Part shown: piece after piece, positions 39,282-48,385 of the stretch
Numbering within the stretch: the first letter of the stretch is position 1
How the letters are laid out: each line of letters opens with the position of its first letter
Assembly: GCF_947495705.1 (NCBI RefSeq)
Contig: NZ_CANLZR010000009.1
Coordinates: 94,820 to 158,819 of the forward strand
Direction of reading: 5' to 3'
Length of the DNA stretch: 64,000 bases
DNA from: an uncultured Phycicoccus sp.
GTDB taxonomy: Bacteria > Actinomycetota > Actinomycetes > Actinomycetales > Dermatophilaceae
Notes under the pieces: model-generated
Database searches by the model: none
What the model saw: the letters and a program-made list of their open reading frames with translations, nothing else
Told to the model about the DNA's origin: nothing
Translations under genes and position numbers: made by a program

Positions 39282-40784
39282 TCAGCGCAGGAGCAGCCCG
39301 TCCTTCGCGACGTCCCGGGTCAGGGCGAGGATCTCGTCGCGGACCGCGGTGTCGTCGAGGCCGAGCAGCCCGGCGATCGCGGCGGCGGCCGCCCGGGCGG
39401 TCAGCTCGCCGTCGGAGACCGAGAGGTAGGCGGCGGTGACGGTCGACAGCGGCACCTGACGGCGGAGTCCGCCGCCCTGGCGCAGGAGGATGACGCGCGG
39501 GTCGGGCTCCCCCGGCACGGCGTGCCGCTCCTCGGTGACGTCGTCGGCGCGGCGCCACGCGACGTCCAGGACCGCGTCGTCGTCGTGCTCGGCGAGCCAG
39601 GTGCGGGCGGCGAGGCCGGCCAGCACGGCAGGGCCCATCGGCTGCTCGACCGGACCCGGGACGTCGACGAGGTCGACGAAGGGCTCGCGGTCGGTGGCGG
39701 GACGCTGCAGCGTGACGACGCCGAAGCCGATCGCCTCGACGTCGCGGGCTGCGAAGTCGTCGAGCCAGGCGGCGTACATCGTGTTGAAGTCGGCGGTCCC
39801 GGGGTGATGGCCGCCGTCGCGCGCCCACGTCTCGGCGTACTCCGCGGGGTCCTGGGTCGCCCGCTGCACCACCCAGGCGTCCAGCCCGGTGCCGTCGAGC
39901 CACTCCCCCACCCGGCCGGTCCACGTGGAGCCGCGCGGCACCTCCCAGTTCCCGAGGAGCTGCGCGACGCCGCCCGGCTCGAGATGCGCACCGACGCGGC
40001 GCACGAGGTCGCGCACGAGGTCGTCGCCGGACGCGCCGCCGTCGCGGTACTCGAAGAGCGGCATCGCACCCGAGCGTGGGGTGATGACGAAGGGCGGGTT
40101 GGACACGACGAGGCCGAAGCGCTCGCCGGCGACGGGGTCGAGCATCGAGCCGGAGCGCACGTCCCAGGTCGTGCCGTTGAGAGCGGCGTTGAACCGGGCG
40201 TAGTCGAGGGCGCGCTCGGACAGGTCGGTGACGACCACGCTGCCCGCGTGCGCGCCGAGGTGCAGCGCCTGCACGCCGCAGCCGGTGCCGAGGTCCAGGG
40301 CGCGGGCCACCTGGGGCCGCGGCGTCCAGGACGCGAGGGTCGTCGACGCCCCGCCGACCCCGAGGACGTGACCGGGGTCCAGCGGGCGTCCGGTGGCGAG
40401 CTCGCCGAGGTCGGAGGCCACCCACCAGTCCGCGTCCTCGGTGGCGTAGGGCCGCAGGTCGCAGCGGGCGACGACGCCGTCCCCCTCGGGTGCGACGAGG
40501 CCGAGGTCGACGGCCCCGGCCACCCCGAGGGTGGGGAGCGCCGCGGCGACCTCGGTGGCATCGACCGGGTCGCCGAGGGTGAACAGCCGCACCAGGGCGG
40601 CCCGTGCGTCCGAGGAGGCGGCGGTGACGCGCTGCGCCGGCAGCGCCTGGTCGCGCTCGAGGGCGGCGGCCGCCATCGGCCCGAGCAGCTCGGTGACCCC
40701 GGCGACGGTGAAGCGCGAGGCGACGAGGTCGGCGCGCAGCAGGGCGACGAGGCCGTCGTCGACGCGGGGCGGGTTGGCGGTCAT
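39282..40784 (-). CDS. PrmC/HemK-like methyltransferase with N-terminal extension
   Basis: A 500-residue protein. The first 150 residues form an N-terminal domain (LRADLVASRFTVAGVTELLG). The methyltransferase core starts with ALDLGTGCGVQALHL (motif I), VVTDLSERALDYARFNAALNG, and the NPPF motif in LVVSNPPFVITP that N6-adenine and N5-glutamine methyltransferases use to hold the target amide. About 180 further residues follow that I cannot place. The target could be RNA, protein or a metabolite. ATG 40784 has TAGGCT seven bases upstream. Confidence 0.85.
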   Translation of the reverse strand: MTANPPRVDDGLVALLRADLVASRFTVAGVTELLGPMAAAALERDQALPAQRVTAASSDARAALVRLFTLGDPVDATEVAAALPTLGVAGAVDLGLVAPEGDGVVARCDLRPYATEDADWWVASDLGELATGRPLDPGHVLGVGGASTTLASWTPRPQVARALDLGTGCGVQALHLGAHAGSVVVTDLSERALDYARFNAALNGTTWDVRSGSMLDPVAGERFGLVVSNPPFVITPRSGAMPLFEYRDGGASGDDLVRDLVRRVGAHLEPGGVAQLLGNWEVPRGSTWTGRVGEWLDGTGLDAWVVQRATQDPAEYAETWARDGGHHPGTADFNTMYAAWLDDFAARDVEAIGFGVVTLQRPATDREPFVDLVDVPGPVEQPMGPAVLAGLAARTWLAEHDDDAVLDVAWRRADDVTEERHAVPGEPDPRVILLRQGGGLRRQVPLSTVTAAYLSVSDGELTARAAAAAIAGLLGLDDTAVRDEILALTRDVAKDGLLLR

Positions 40785-40791
40785 CGGGAGG

Positions 40792-40797
40792 AGCCTA
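40792..40797 (-). promoter_or_regulatory. -10 element of the PrmC-like gene
   Basis: TAGGCT on the minus strand, seven bases before ATG 40784. Leaderless pattern. Confidence 0.45.
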
Positions 40798-40848
40798 TGC
40801 CGTTGCGGTCACCGTCACCCCGGGCAGGGAGCAGGAGACGACCGACGG

Positions 40849-40883
40849 CGAAGGGCCGGCCCCGTGACGGGACCGGCCCTTCG
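40849..40883 (-). terminator. Hairpin after hppA
   Basis: Perfect 11-bp arms at 40849-40859 (CGAAGGGCCGG) and 40873-40883, 14 bases beyond the hppA stop. No T-run follows. Likely a transcription end for hppA. Confidence 0.6.
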
Positions 40884-40896
40884 GACCGCGGCGGAC

Positions 40897-43284
40897 TCAG
40901 ACCTGGGCGGGTGCCGGGTCGCTGTCGCTGTCGGTGTCCACGGCGCGGACGCCCGAGTCGAGGTCGTCCCCCCCGATGGCGATGTCCTTGCTCTTGGAGT
41001 ACGCGACCGCCCCGACGACGATGGCGAACGCGATGCCCGCGATGCCGTACCGCAGGGGAGCCGAGGCGTCGACGCCGATCGACAGCGTGATGATCGCCGG
41101 CGCGATGAGCACCGACACGAGGTTCATCACCTTGATGAGCGGGTTGATCGCCGGACCGGCGGTGTCCTTGAACGGGTCGCCGACGGTGTCGCCGATGATC
41201 GTCGCCTCGTGGGCCGAGCTGCCCTTGCCGCCGTGGTTGCCGTCCTCGACGATCTTCTTCGCGTTGTCCCAGGCGCCGCCGGAGTTCGCGAGGAACACCG
41301 CCATGAGCGCGCCGGAGCCGATGGCACCGGCCAGGAAGCCGGCGAGCGCGCCGACGCCGAGGCCGAAGCCGACGGCGATGGGCATGAGCGCGGCGAGGAG
41401 GCCGGGAGTGGCCAGCTCGCGGAGCGAGTCCTTGGTGCAGATGTCGACGACGCGGCCGTACTCCGGCTTCTCGGTGCCGTCCATGATGCCCGGGTGCTCG
41501 CGGAACTGCCGGCGCACCTCGAAGACGATGGCGCCCGCGGCGCGGGTCACCGCGTTGATCGCGAGGCCCGAGAAGAGGAAGACGACGGAGGCGCCGATGA
41601 TGAGGCCGACGAGCGTCGACGGCGTCGTGATGAGGCCCTGCGCGTCGACGACGAACTCCTGAGCCGACTGCAGCTGCTGCTCGCTGAGGGCGTTCGGGTC
41701 GATCTTGTTCAGCGCGGTCTGCCACGCGTCGGTGTAGGACCCGAACAGCGCCGTCGCCGCGAGGACCGCCGTCGCGATGGCGATGCCCTTGGTGATGGCC
41801 TTGGTCGTGTTGCCGACGGCGTCGAGCTCGGTGAGGATCTGCGCGCCCTCGCCGTCGACGTCGCCCGACATCTCGGCGATGCCCTGGGCGTTGTCGGAGA
41901 CCGGGCCGAAGGTGTCCATGGCGACGATGACACCGACGGTGGTGAGGAGGCCGCACCCGGCGAGCGCGACGAGGAACAGCGACAGCGAGACCGCGCCGCC
42001 GCCGAGGAGGAAGGCGAGGTAGACCGCGCCGGCGATGATCGCCGCGGTGTACACGGCCGACTCGAGCCCCACCCCGATGCCGGAGAGGACGACGGTGGCC
42101 GGGCCGGTGAGCGAGGTGCGCGCGACGTCCATCGTCGGGCGCTTGTCGGTGCCGGTGAAGTGGCCGGTGAGCCACAGGATGATGCCGGCGAGGACGATGC
42201 CGATGAGGACCGCGAGGACGGCCGCGAGGCGCGGGTCACCCGTGAGCGCGCTGATCTGCTCGTTCGAGGAGCCGAGCTCGGCGTAGGTGGCCGGCAGGTA
42301 CACGTAGGCGGTGATCGCGCTGAGGATCGCGGAGACCGCTGCCGAGATGTAGAAGCCGCGGTTGATCGCGTGCAGCGCGTTCTCGCCCGGGCGGGCCTTG
42401 GTGATGAACACCCCGAGGAGCGCGGTGAGAGCACCGATCGCCGGGATGAGCAGCGGGAAGACGAGGCCGTAGGAGCCGAACGCCACCGAGCCGAGGATGA
42501 GGGCTGCGACGAGCATGACGGCGTAGGACTCGAAGAGGTCGGCGGCCATGCCGGCGCAGTCGCCGACGTTGTCGCCGACGTTGTCGGCGATCGTCGCGGC
42601 GTTGCGGGGGTCGTCCTCGGGGATGCCGGCCTCGACCTTGCCGACCAGGTCGGCGCCGACGTCGGCGGCCTTGGTGAAGATGCCGCCGCCGACCCGCATG
42701 AACATCGCGAGCAGCGCGGCACCGAAGCCGAAGCCCTCGAGCACCTTGGCCGCGTCGCCCTTGTAGAGGAGGACGACGACGGCCGCACCGAGCAGGCCGA
42801 GGCCGACCGTGGCCATGCCGACGACACCGCCGGTGCGGAAGGCGATGCGCATGCCGACGTCACGGCCGTTCGCACCCCGCGCCGCGGACGCGACCCGGAC
42901 GTTGGCCTTCACCGCCAGGCTCATGCCGAGGTAGCCGATGGCCGCCGAGAACAGCGCACCGAGGACGAAGAAGCCGGAGCGGCCCCAGCGGATCTCGGCG
43001 GTGTCGGCGGGCAGGAGGAGCAGGAGGCCGAAGACGAGGACCACGAAGACGGACAGGGTGCGGAACTGCCGCGCGAGGTACGCCTGGGCGCCCTCCTCGA
43101 CGGCCGCGCCGATCTCCTGCATCTTCTCGGTGCCTGGGTCGGCCGCGAGCACCTGCTGCCGGAACACGAAGCCCATGACCAGGGCGACGAGCGCGATGAC
43201 CGCGACCGTGACGACCAGGGTCAGGTTGGTCCCAGACAGTTCCAGGGCGCTCGACTCGGCGTTCGCGAGTGCGAGGGGTGCCAT
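40897..43284 (-). CDS. hppA: Membrane-bound proton-translocating pyrophosphatase (K+-insensitive type)
   Basis: Couples PPi hydrolysis to ion pumping; 795 residues with about 16 transmembrane helices. Substrate-site motifs are intact: GGGIFTKAADVGADLVGKVEAGIPEDDPRN, ATIADNVGDNVGDCAGMAADLFESY and DTVGDPFKDTAGPAINPLIK. The K+-sensitivity position reads GNTTKAITKG, i.e. lysine instead of alanine, with threonine three residues on; this is the K+-independent H+-pump class. The C-terminus is a short acidic tail. ATG 43284 has AAGGAGGA at good spacing; TAGGGT at 43354-43359 may be the -10. Confidence 0.97.
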   Translation of the reverse strand: MAPLALANAESSALELSGTNLTLVVTVAVIALVALVMGFVFRQQVLAADPGTEKMQEIGAAVEEGAQAYLARQFRTLSVFVVLVFGLLLLLPADTAEIRWGRSGFFVLGALFSAAIGYLGMSLAVKANVRVASAARGANGRDVGMRIAFRTGGVVGMATVGLGLLGAAVVVLLYKGDAAKVLEGFGFGAALLAMFMRVGGGIFTKAADVGADLVGKVEAGIPEDDPRNAATIADNVGDNVGDCAGMAADLFESYAVMLVAALILGSVAFGSYGLVFPLLIPAIGALTALLGVFITKARPGENALHAINRGFYISAAVSAILSAITAYVYLPATYAELGSSNEQISALTGDPRLAAVLAVLIGIVLAGIILWLTGHFTGTDKRPTMDVARTSLTGPATVVLSGIGVGLESAVYTAAIIAGAVYLAFLLGGGAVSLSLFLVALAGCGLLTTVGVIVAMDTFGPVSDNAQGIAEMSGDVDGEGAQILTELDAVGNTTKAITKGIAIATAVLAATALFGSYTDAWQTALNKIDPNALSEQQLQSAQEFVVDAQGLITTPSTLVGLIIGASVVFLFSGLAINAVTRAAGAIVFEVRRQFREHPGIMDGTEKPEYGRVVDICTKDSLRELATPGLLAALMPIAVGFGLGVGALAGFLAGAIGSGALMAVFLANSGGAWDNAKKIVEDGNHGGKGSSAHEATIIGDTVGDPFKDTAGPAINPLIKVMNLVSVLIAPAIITLSIGVDASAPLRYGIAGIAFAIVVGAVAYSKSKDIAIGGDDLDSGVRAVDTDSDSDPAPAQV

Positions 43285-43353
43285 TCCATCCTCCTTGACG
43301 GCGTTGTTCCACCCCGGGCGCAGACAGCGCCGACACGGGGACGGTTCGGGGGG

Positions 43354-43359
43354 ACCCTA
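43354..43359 (-). promoter_or_regulatory. Possible -10 element of hppA
   Basis: TAGGGT on the minus strand, about 70 bases before ATG 43284, giving a leader of some 60 bases with an AAGGAGGA ribosome site. Lies in the 187-base gap between STAS and hppA genes. Confidence 0.4.
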
Positions 43360-43471
43360 CCGGTCACGCCCGGCGCCCCGCGCCCCGGGGGCGATGTGGC
43401 GCGCTTCACACGCCGGGCGGGTCAGGGGCCGTGATGAGGCGGCCGGACGCCGACGGACGAGAGCACGTGGG

Positions 43472-43807
43472 TCAGGCCGCGAGGGCCTCGTCGACGCTCT
43501 CGTGGATGCCGAAGACCTTGTCGAGCCCGGTGATCCGGAAGACCCGGAGGATGCGCTCGGACGTGCACACGATGCGCAGCCATCCCGAGGCGTTGCGGAC
43601 GAGCTTGAGGCGCCCGACGAGCACCCCGAGGCCGGTGGAGTCGAGGAAGGACACCTTGTCGAGGTCCACGACGAGCCGGACGTGGCCCTCGGCGATCTCC
43701 TGGTCCAGGGTCACGCGCAGCTGTGCCGCGGTGTGCACGTCGACTTCCCCCTCGACCGAGACGACGGTGATGTCGTCGTGGTGGGACGTGGTCACGGACA
43801 GCTCCAC
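43472..43807 (-). CDS. STAS-domain anti-anti-sigma factor
   Basis: A 111-residue single STAS domain related to SpoIIAA/RsbV. DITVVSVEGEVDVHTAAQLR is strand/helix 1, and VSFLDSTGLGVLVGRLK carries the phosphorylatable serine of DSTG. Normally the unphosphorylated form binds an anti-sigma kinase and frees a sigma factor. No kinase or sigma gene is adjacent, so it is an orphan. GTG 43807 is chosen because GAGGAG stands before it. It diverges from the helicase gene. Confidence 0.92.
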   Translation of the reverse strand: MELSVTTSHHDDITVVSVEGEVDVHTAAQLRVTLDQEIAEGHVRLVVDLDKVSFLDSTGLGVLVGRLKLVRNASGWLRIVCTSERILRVFRITGLDKVFGIHESVDEALAA

Positions 43808-43883
43808 GCGGCTCGCTCCTCGGGAGGGTGCTGGATCATCGGGCGTCGTGGTCCCGGGCCGGTGTGACGTCAGGACCAAGGAT

Positions 43884-43889
43884 TACCGT
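43884..43889 (+). promoter_or_regulatory. -10 element of the helicase gene
   Basis: TACCGT, seven bases before GTG 43897. It supports this start over an open frame that begins at 43828. Confidence 0.45.
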
Positions 43890-43896
43890 AACGGGC

Positions 43897-46176
43897 GTGT
43901 CCAGCCCTGCCCAGCACTTGGCCCGAATCGCCGGGGGTGACGCGGGCGACCGGCTGCTGCACGTGGAGCACCTCCCCGCGCGTCAGGCCCTGCTGGCCGA
44001 GTGGCCGCCGACGGTGTCGCCCGCCGTCCTCTCGGCCCTGCTGGCGTGCGGTATCGACCGCCCGTGGAGCCACCAACGCGCCGCCATCGACCTCGCCGAA
44101 GCAGGCGAGCACGTCGTCCTGGCGACCGGGACGGCCTCCGGAAAGAGCCTGGGCTACCTCGTCCCGGTGCTCGGCGCCCTCGCCGACGGGGCGGCATCGG
44201 GGGTGCGCGGCCCGACGGCCCTCTACCTCGCGCCGACCAAGGCCCTCGCCGCCGACCAGCGGGCGCGGGTCGACGCCTTCGCCGTGCCGGGGGTCCGGGC
44301 CGCGACCTACGACGGCGACACCCCACCCGACGAACGGCGGTGGATCCGCGAACACGCGAACCTCGTCCTCACCAACCCGGACCTGCTCCACCACTCGCTG
44401 CTGCCGGGGCACGCGCGGTGGTCCAGGTTCCTGCGGGGGCTGCAGTACGTGGTGGTCGACGAGTGCCACATCTACCGGGGGGTGTTCGGGTCCCATGTGG
44501 CCGCGGTGCTGCGCAGGCTGCGACGCGTCGCGGGGCGGTACGGCTCGACGCCGACGTTCGTGCTGGCGTCCGCGACCGTGAGCGACCCGGCAGGGCACGC
44601 GAGCCGGCTCATCGGCCTGCCGGCCCGCGCCGTGACCACCGACGGGTCGCCGCGGGGCGCGATGACGTTCGCCCTGTGGGAGCCGCCGACCGACGGCGAG
44701 GGGCAGCGGCGCTCCGCGACGACCGAGGCCGCCCACATCCTGGCCGACCTCGTCGAGGACGGGGTCCAGACCGTGGCGTTCGCACGCAGCCGGGCCGGCG
44801 CCGAGGCGCTGGCCACCGGCGCGCGGCGCCGGCTGGAGTACCGCGACCCCGCCCTGGCGCAGTCGGTCGCGGCGTACCGGGGTGGCTACCTGCCCCAGGA
44901 CCGCCGCGAGCTCGAGCGGGGACTGCGGACGGGGGCGGTGCGGGGCCTGGCCGCGACGAACGCGCTCGAGCTGGGCATCGACGTGAGCGGGCTGGACGCT
45001 GTCGTCATGGCCGGGTGGCCGGGGCGACGCGCCAGCCTGTGGCAGCAGGCGGGGCGGGCCGGGCGCTCGGGCGCGGCGTCGCTGGCGGTGCTCGTCGCGG
45101 GCGACGACCCGCTGGACTCCTACCTCGTGCACCACCCCGCGGCGATCTTCGGCACGCCCGTCGAGAGCACCGTGCTGGACCCGGACAACCCGCACGTCCT
45201 GGCCCCGCACCTCGCCGCCGCCGCCGCGGAGCTGCCGCTGGGCGAGGCCGACCTCGAGCTGTTCGGGACCTCCTCCCGGCGGCTGCTGGACGTCCTCGTC
45301 GACGGCGGGATCCTGCGCCGGCGGCCCACCGGCTGGTTCTGGGCGCGCGAGGACCGCCCCACCGACCACCTGTCCCTGCGCGGCGCGAGTGATGTCGTGG
45401 CCGTCGTCGAGACCCGCACCGGGAGGGTCATCGGGACCGTCGACGAGGCGTCGGCGCACGCGCAGGTGCACACCGGAGCCGTGCACCTCCACCAGGGTGA
45501 GACCTGGGTGGTCACCGACCTGGACCTCGAGACGCGCAGCGCGCAGGCCGTCCGGGGAGACCCGGGGTGGTCGACCCACGCCCAGTCGGTGAGCAGGTTC
45601 GACATCCTCTCGACCGACCGCCGGGCACCCCGGGCGCGCGTCGAGGTGGCGTTCGGCAGTGTGCGGGTCACGACCCGGGTGACCGGCTTCCTGCGCCGGC
45701 TCCCCGGCGGCGAGGTCATCGGCACCCACCCGCTCGACCTGCCGGAGCGTTCGCTGACGACGAAGGCGGTGTGGTGGACCGTGCCGGCGGACGTGCTCGT
45801 GGCCGCCGGTGTGGAGGAGCGCCTCGTGCCCGGTGCGCTGCATGCGGCCGAGCACGCCGCCATCGGGATGCTGCCGCTCGTCGCGACCTCGGACCGGTGG
45901 GACGTCGGCGGGGTGTCGACCGCCCTGCATCCGGACACGGGCCTGCCCACCGTCATGGTCTTCGACGGCTACCCGGGCGGGGCGGGCTTCGCGGAGCGGG
46001 CGTTCGGGGCGTTCTCGGAGTGGGTGCGGGCCACCCGCGACGCCGTGCTGGAGTGCGGGTGCAGCAGCGGCTGCCCGGCCTGCGTCCAGTCGCCCAAGTG
46101 CGGGAACGGCAACGAGCCCCTCGACAAGCCGGGCGCGGTGACGGTGCTCGAGCTGGCACTGGCCCCCGTCGGCTGA
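43897..46176 (+). CDS. DEAD/DEAH-box helicase with DUF1998 zinc cluster (MrfA/YprA-like)
   Basis: A 759-residue superfamily 2 helicase. RecA-1: Q-motif-like WSHQRAAIDLA, Walker A LATGTASGKSLGY, YLAPTKALAADQ, VVVDECHIYRG (DECH form) and ASATVSDP. RecA-2: VAFARSRAGAE, ATNALELGIDVSGLDAVVMAGWPG and QQAGRAGR. The C-terminal DUF1998 ends with cysteines CGCSSGCPACVQSPKCGN, which in MrfA bind zinc. MrfA relatives repair mitomycin C damage in Bacillus; that role here is inferred. The family is a known neighbour of Tad loci in actinobacteria. No MrfB partner is visible. Confidence 0.93.
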   Translation: MSSPAQHLARIAGGDAGDRLLHVEHLPARQALLAEWPPTVSPAVLSALLACGIDRPWSHQRAAIDLAEAGEHVVLATGTASGKSLGYLVPVLGALADGAASGVRGPTALYLAPTKALAADQRARVDAFAVPGVRAATYDGDTPPDERRWIREHANLVLTNPDLLHHSLLPGHARWSRFLRGLQYVVVDECHIYRGVFGSHVAAVLRRLRRVAGRYGSTPTFVLASATVSDPAGHASRLIGLPARAVTTDGSPRGAMTFALWEPPTDGEGQRRSATTEAAHILADLVEDGVQTVAFARSRAGAEALATGARRRLEYRDPALAQSVAAYRGGYLPQDRRELERGLRTGAVRGLAATNALELGIDVSGLDAVVMAGWPGRRASLWQQAGRAGRSGAASLAVLVAGDDPLDSYLVHHPAAIFGTPVESTVLDPDNPHVLAPHLAAAAAELPLGEADLELFGTSSRRLLDVLVDGGILRRRPTGWFWAREDRPTDHLSLRGASDVVAVVETRTGRVIGTVDEASAHAQVHTGAVHLHQGETWVVTDLDLETRSAQAVRGDPGWSTHAQSVSRFDILSTDRRAPRARVEVAFGSVRVTTRVTGFLRRLPGGEVIGTHPLDLPERSLTTKAVWWTVPADVLVAAGVEERLVPGALHAAEHAAIGMLPLVATSDRWDVGGVSTALHPDTGLPTVMVFDGYPGGAGFAERAFGAFSEWVRATRDAVLECGCSSGCPACVQSPKCGNGNEPLDKPGAVTVLELALAPVG

Positions 46177-46236
46177 GGCCCTGCCGGACACCCCGGCGGC
46201 CGCCCGCAAGGCGCCGTCTGCGCTGGTCAGCGGGAG

Positions 46237-46242
46237 TAGGGT
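46237..46242 (+). promoter_or_regulatory. -10 element of the LapA-like gene
   Basis: TAGGGT, then six bases, then ATG 46249. Leaderless pattern. Confidence 0.5.
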
Positions 46243-46248
46243 CGGGCC

Positions 46249-46779
46249 ATGGTCATCTTCGGCGTCCTGCTCATCATCGTGGCTGTCATCGCGGGAGTCC
46301 TGCTGTTCATGGGGACGGGGTCGCTGACGGACACGGTCGACTTCGAGATCCTCGGGGGCACGCTGAGCCTGCCCCCGGTGGCGCTGCTGGTGACGGGCAT
46401 GGTGGTCATCACGGTCTTCTGGTTCGGCTGGTTCCTGCTGCGGGTGGGCACGACGAGGGCCCACCGTCGTCGTGCGGCGGCCAAGGAGGCGGCCCGCGAG
46501 GCCGAGGAGCAGCGCCTGGCCGACGAGGCCCGCCTCAAGGAGGAGCTCGCGGCACGTGACCGCGAACTGGCCGAGGAGCGCGCGCGGCACGAGCAGCGCG
46601 AGGCCGAGCTGCGCCGGGAGGCGGACGAGCGAGTGGCGGACCAGCACGTGTCGACCGAGACGGCGCGACGCCGGGCCGAGGTGGCCGAGGCACGAGCCGG
46701 CGAGCGGCGGCCCGGGACCGCGGAGCCGGCGGCCGACCCGGCGGCTCCGGCCGACCCGCCGGGAGAGCGCACCAGCTGA
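46249..46779 (+). CDS. Two-helix membrane protein with coiled-coil tail
   Basis: A 176-residue protein. Two hydrophobic helices (about residues 2-21 and 41-64) are followed by a long charged coiled coil (residues 70-150; EAEEQRLADEARLKEELAARD) and a proline/alanine-rich end. The layout is LapA/DUF1049-like, but I cannot confirm the family. Its reading frame ends head-on against the Tad locus: the antisense TadE-like gene 46780-47148 fails to stop before entering this gene. Confidence 0.75.
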   Translation: MVIFGVLLIIVAVIAGVLLFMGTGSLTDTVDFEILGGTLSLPPVALLVTGMVVITVFWFGWFLLRVGTTRAHRRRAAAKEAAREAEEQRLADEARLKEELAARDRELAEERARHEQREAELRREADERVADQHVSTETARRRAEVAEARAGERRPGTAEPAADPAAPADPPGERTS

Positions 46780-47148
46780 CTCCGGCCCGGCGCGGGCCCG
46801 GGCCGTCACGGCGTCGGGCAGCCCCCACGCGGTGAGGCCGGGCCGCAGCGGGACCCGCACCGCGACGACGACGGTGCCGTCGGGCCGGGTGAGGCAGCCG
46901 TCGAGCACGCCCCCGTCGTGCTGCACGAGACGCAGCGCAGCGCCGCAGTCGGCGACCCCGCCGGCCGTGAGCGGGGCGCCCGCCGCCAGGGCCGCGCGGT
47001 CGGCCAGGCCCCGCGCCCGGTGCACGTCGCGCACGACCGACCCGAGCACCAGCGCCCCCGCGAGCGCCCCGGCGAGCACCCCGACCCCGGCGAGCACCAG
47101 CACCGTGCCACTGCCCCGGTCGCGGCATCCGGCCTGGAGCCGCCTCAC
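46780..47148 (-). CDS. Helicase/secretion-neighbourhood TadE-like protein, no stop codon at the expected end
   Basis: Last gene of the Tad locus. From GTG 47148 the product reads an N-terminal RGSGTVLVLAGVGVLAGALAGALVLGSVV membrane segment (residues about 11-40), then a pseudopilin-like domain with RGLADRAALAAGAPL and two cysteines (ADCGAAL and LDGCLTRPDG). Homologues end soon after an ARARAGP-like segment; here that segment is at about 46780-46800 but the frame continues without any stop to 43870, across the LapA-like and helicase genes on the other strand. I give only the part that has family character. GTG overlaps the TadE stop by four bases. Confidence 0.6.
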
Positions 47149-47516
47149 CCCGACCCGCCCTGCGGGGACTCGAGCCGGGCCACCGCCGAACCACTCACAA
47201 CGGTGTCGAGGCCGAGCCCGGCGAGCATCGGCGGGGCCGGCGCCCGGACGGTGACGCGCACCGACCCCGCCCACAGCGCGGTGTGGACCTGCGCTCCCCG
47301 CGGTGCCGCCCGGAGCGCCGCGGCCCGGACGGCGAGCGGGCCCTCCCCTCGCGCCGCCAGGCGCGCGCCGACGTGGGCGGCGTCGACGACCCGGACCCGG
47401 TCGAGGCCGAGCCGGACGGCCGACAGGGCGAGGGCGAGCACCACGACCAGGACCGGGATGGCCACCGCCAGCTCGGCCGTGACCATCCCGGGGTCCGCCC
47501 GACGGCGGACGCTCAT
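47145..47516 (-). CDS. tadE: TadE-family pseudopilin-like protein
   Basis: A 123-residue minor pilin-like protein of the Tad apparatus. MVTAELAVAIPVLVVVLALALSAVRLGLD (residues 10-38) is the TadE transmembrane signature with the glutamate at position 5 of the hydrophobic stretch. A small extracytoplasmic domain follows. ATG 47516 overlaps the DUF4244 stop by four bases and its own stop overlaps the next gene likewise. Confidence 0.9.
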   Translation of the reverse strand: MSVRRRADPGMVTAELAVAIPVLVVVLALALSAVRLGLDRVRVVDAAHVGARLAARGEGPLAVRAAALRAAPRGAQVHTALWAGSVRVTVRAPAPPMLAGLGLDTVVSGSAVARLESPQGGSG

Positions 47517-47713
47517 GCCCCCAGGGCCGAGACGACGATCTGGGTCAGCGCGCTCTTGACCGGCGCGGACCGGACGACGGCCAGGAGCAGCGCGGCGAAC
47601 GCGACCGCTGCCACGGTGCCGACCGCGTACTCGGCCGTGGTCATGCCCTCCTCCCCCAACGGGCGCGGCCGGCGCGCCGCGGTGCGGATCCGGCGGATGA
47701 GACGTGGTCCCAT
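47513..47713 (-). CDS. flp: DUF4244 Flp-type pilin
   Basis: A 66-residue candidate major pilin. A basic leader ends in EEG, followed by MTTAEYAVGTVAAVAFAALLL; the G23-M24 junction with glutamate at mature position 5 is the prepilin peptidase site. The rest is a single membrane helix plus a short tail. No prepilin peptidase gene lies in the window. It starts 132 bases after the TadC gene and overlaps tadE by four bases. Confidence 0.9.
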   Translation of the reverse strand: MGPRLIRRIRTAARRPRPLGEEGMTTAEYAVGTVAAVAFAALLLAVVRSAPVKSALTQIVVSALGA

Positions 47714-47845
47714 GTGAAGTCCTCCCTCGTGGTGGCGCGGCTCTCGCGCCGTCCACCCAGCCTGCGCAGCGGCCGGGGCGGCGGCGAGACCCCGGCGCGG
47801 ATCTGTGGACGACGTACCGCACCGCAGACGCCTGTGGACGGCGAG

Positions 47846-48385
47846 TCACGTCGGCCCGTCGGCGAGGAGCAGCAGGACGACCGGCACCACCGTCGTCGCC
47901 ACGAAACCCGGCAGGAAACACAGCCCGAGCGGCAGCACGAGGAGCACCCCGGCGCGCTGGACCGCCGCCTCGGTGCTGCGCGCCGCCTCCTCACGCAGGC
48001 GACCGGCCGCGTCCTCGAGCAGCGCCGAAGGAGCGGCTCCCGCTGCGGCGGCGGCGTGCCAGGCCGACGCCGCCGCGCCCCAGCCGGGCCCCACGTGGTC
48101 CCACGCCTGCTCTGGCGGGACTCCCCACCGATGCGCGGCTGCGACGACACCGAGCTCGCGCCCGGCATCGGTGGGGTCGACCGCGGCCACCGCCTCGAGA
48201 CCTTCGACCATGCCGGACCCCCCGCGCAGCACAGCCGCCACCAGGGACAGCGCGACCGCCGCGTCCTCCACCCGGGCAGGCCCCGGGCTGACCGACGCCG
48301 ACCGGAGTGCGCCCCACGCCGGCCCCGGCCGAGGTCGCAGGAGAACCGCAAGCCCCAGGAGGACCGCAGCCACGGTCGGGCTCAC
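47846..48385 (-). CDS. tadC: Type II secretion system F-domain protein (TadC-like)
   Basis: Inner-membrane platform protein, 179 residues. ARVEDAAVALSLVAAVLRGGSGMVEGLEAVA is the cytoplasmic T2SSF helix bundle; VLLVLPLGLCFLPGFVATTVVPVVLLLL is the C-terminal double membrane segment and an N-terminal helix precedes the bundle. Short, as for the reduced Tad systems of actinobacteria. GTG 48385 overlaps the tadB stop by four bases. Confidence 0.86.
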   Translation of the reverse strand: MSPTVAAVLLGLAVLLRPRPGPAWGALRSASVSPGPARVEDAAVALSLVAAVLRGGSGMVEGLEAVAAVDPTDAGRELGVVAAAHRWGVPPEQAWDHVGPGWGAAASAWHAAAAAGAAPSALLEDAAGRLREEAARSTEAAVQRAGVLLVLPLGLCFLPGFVATTVVPVVLLLLADGPT

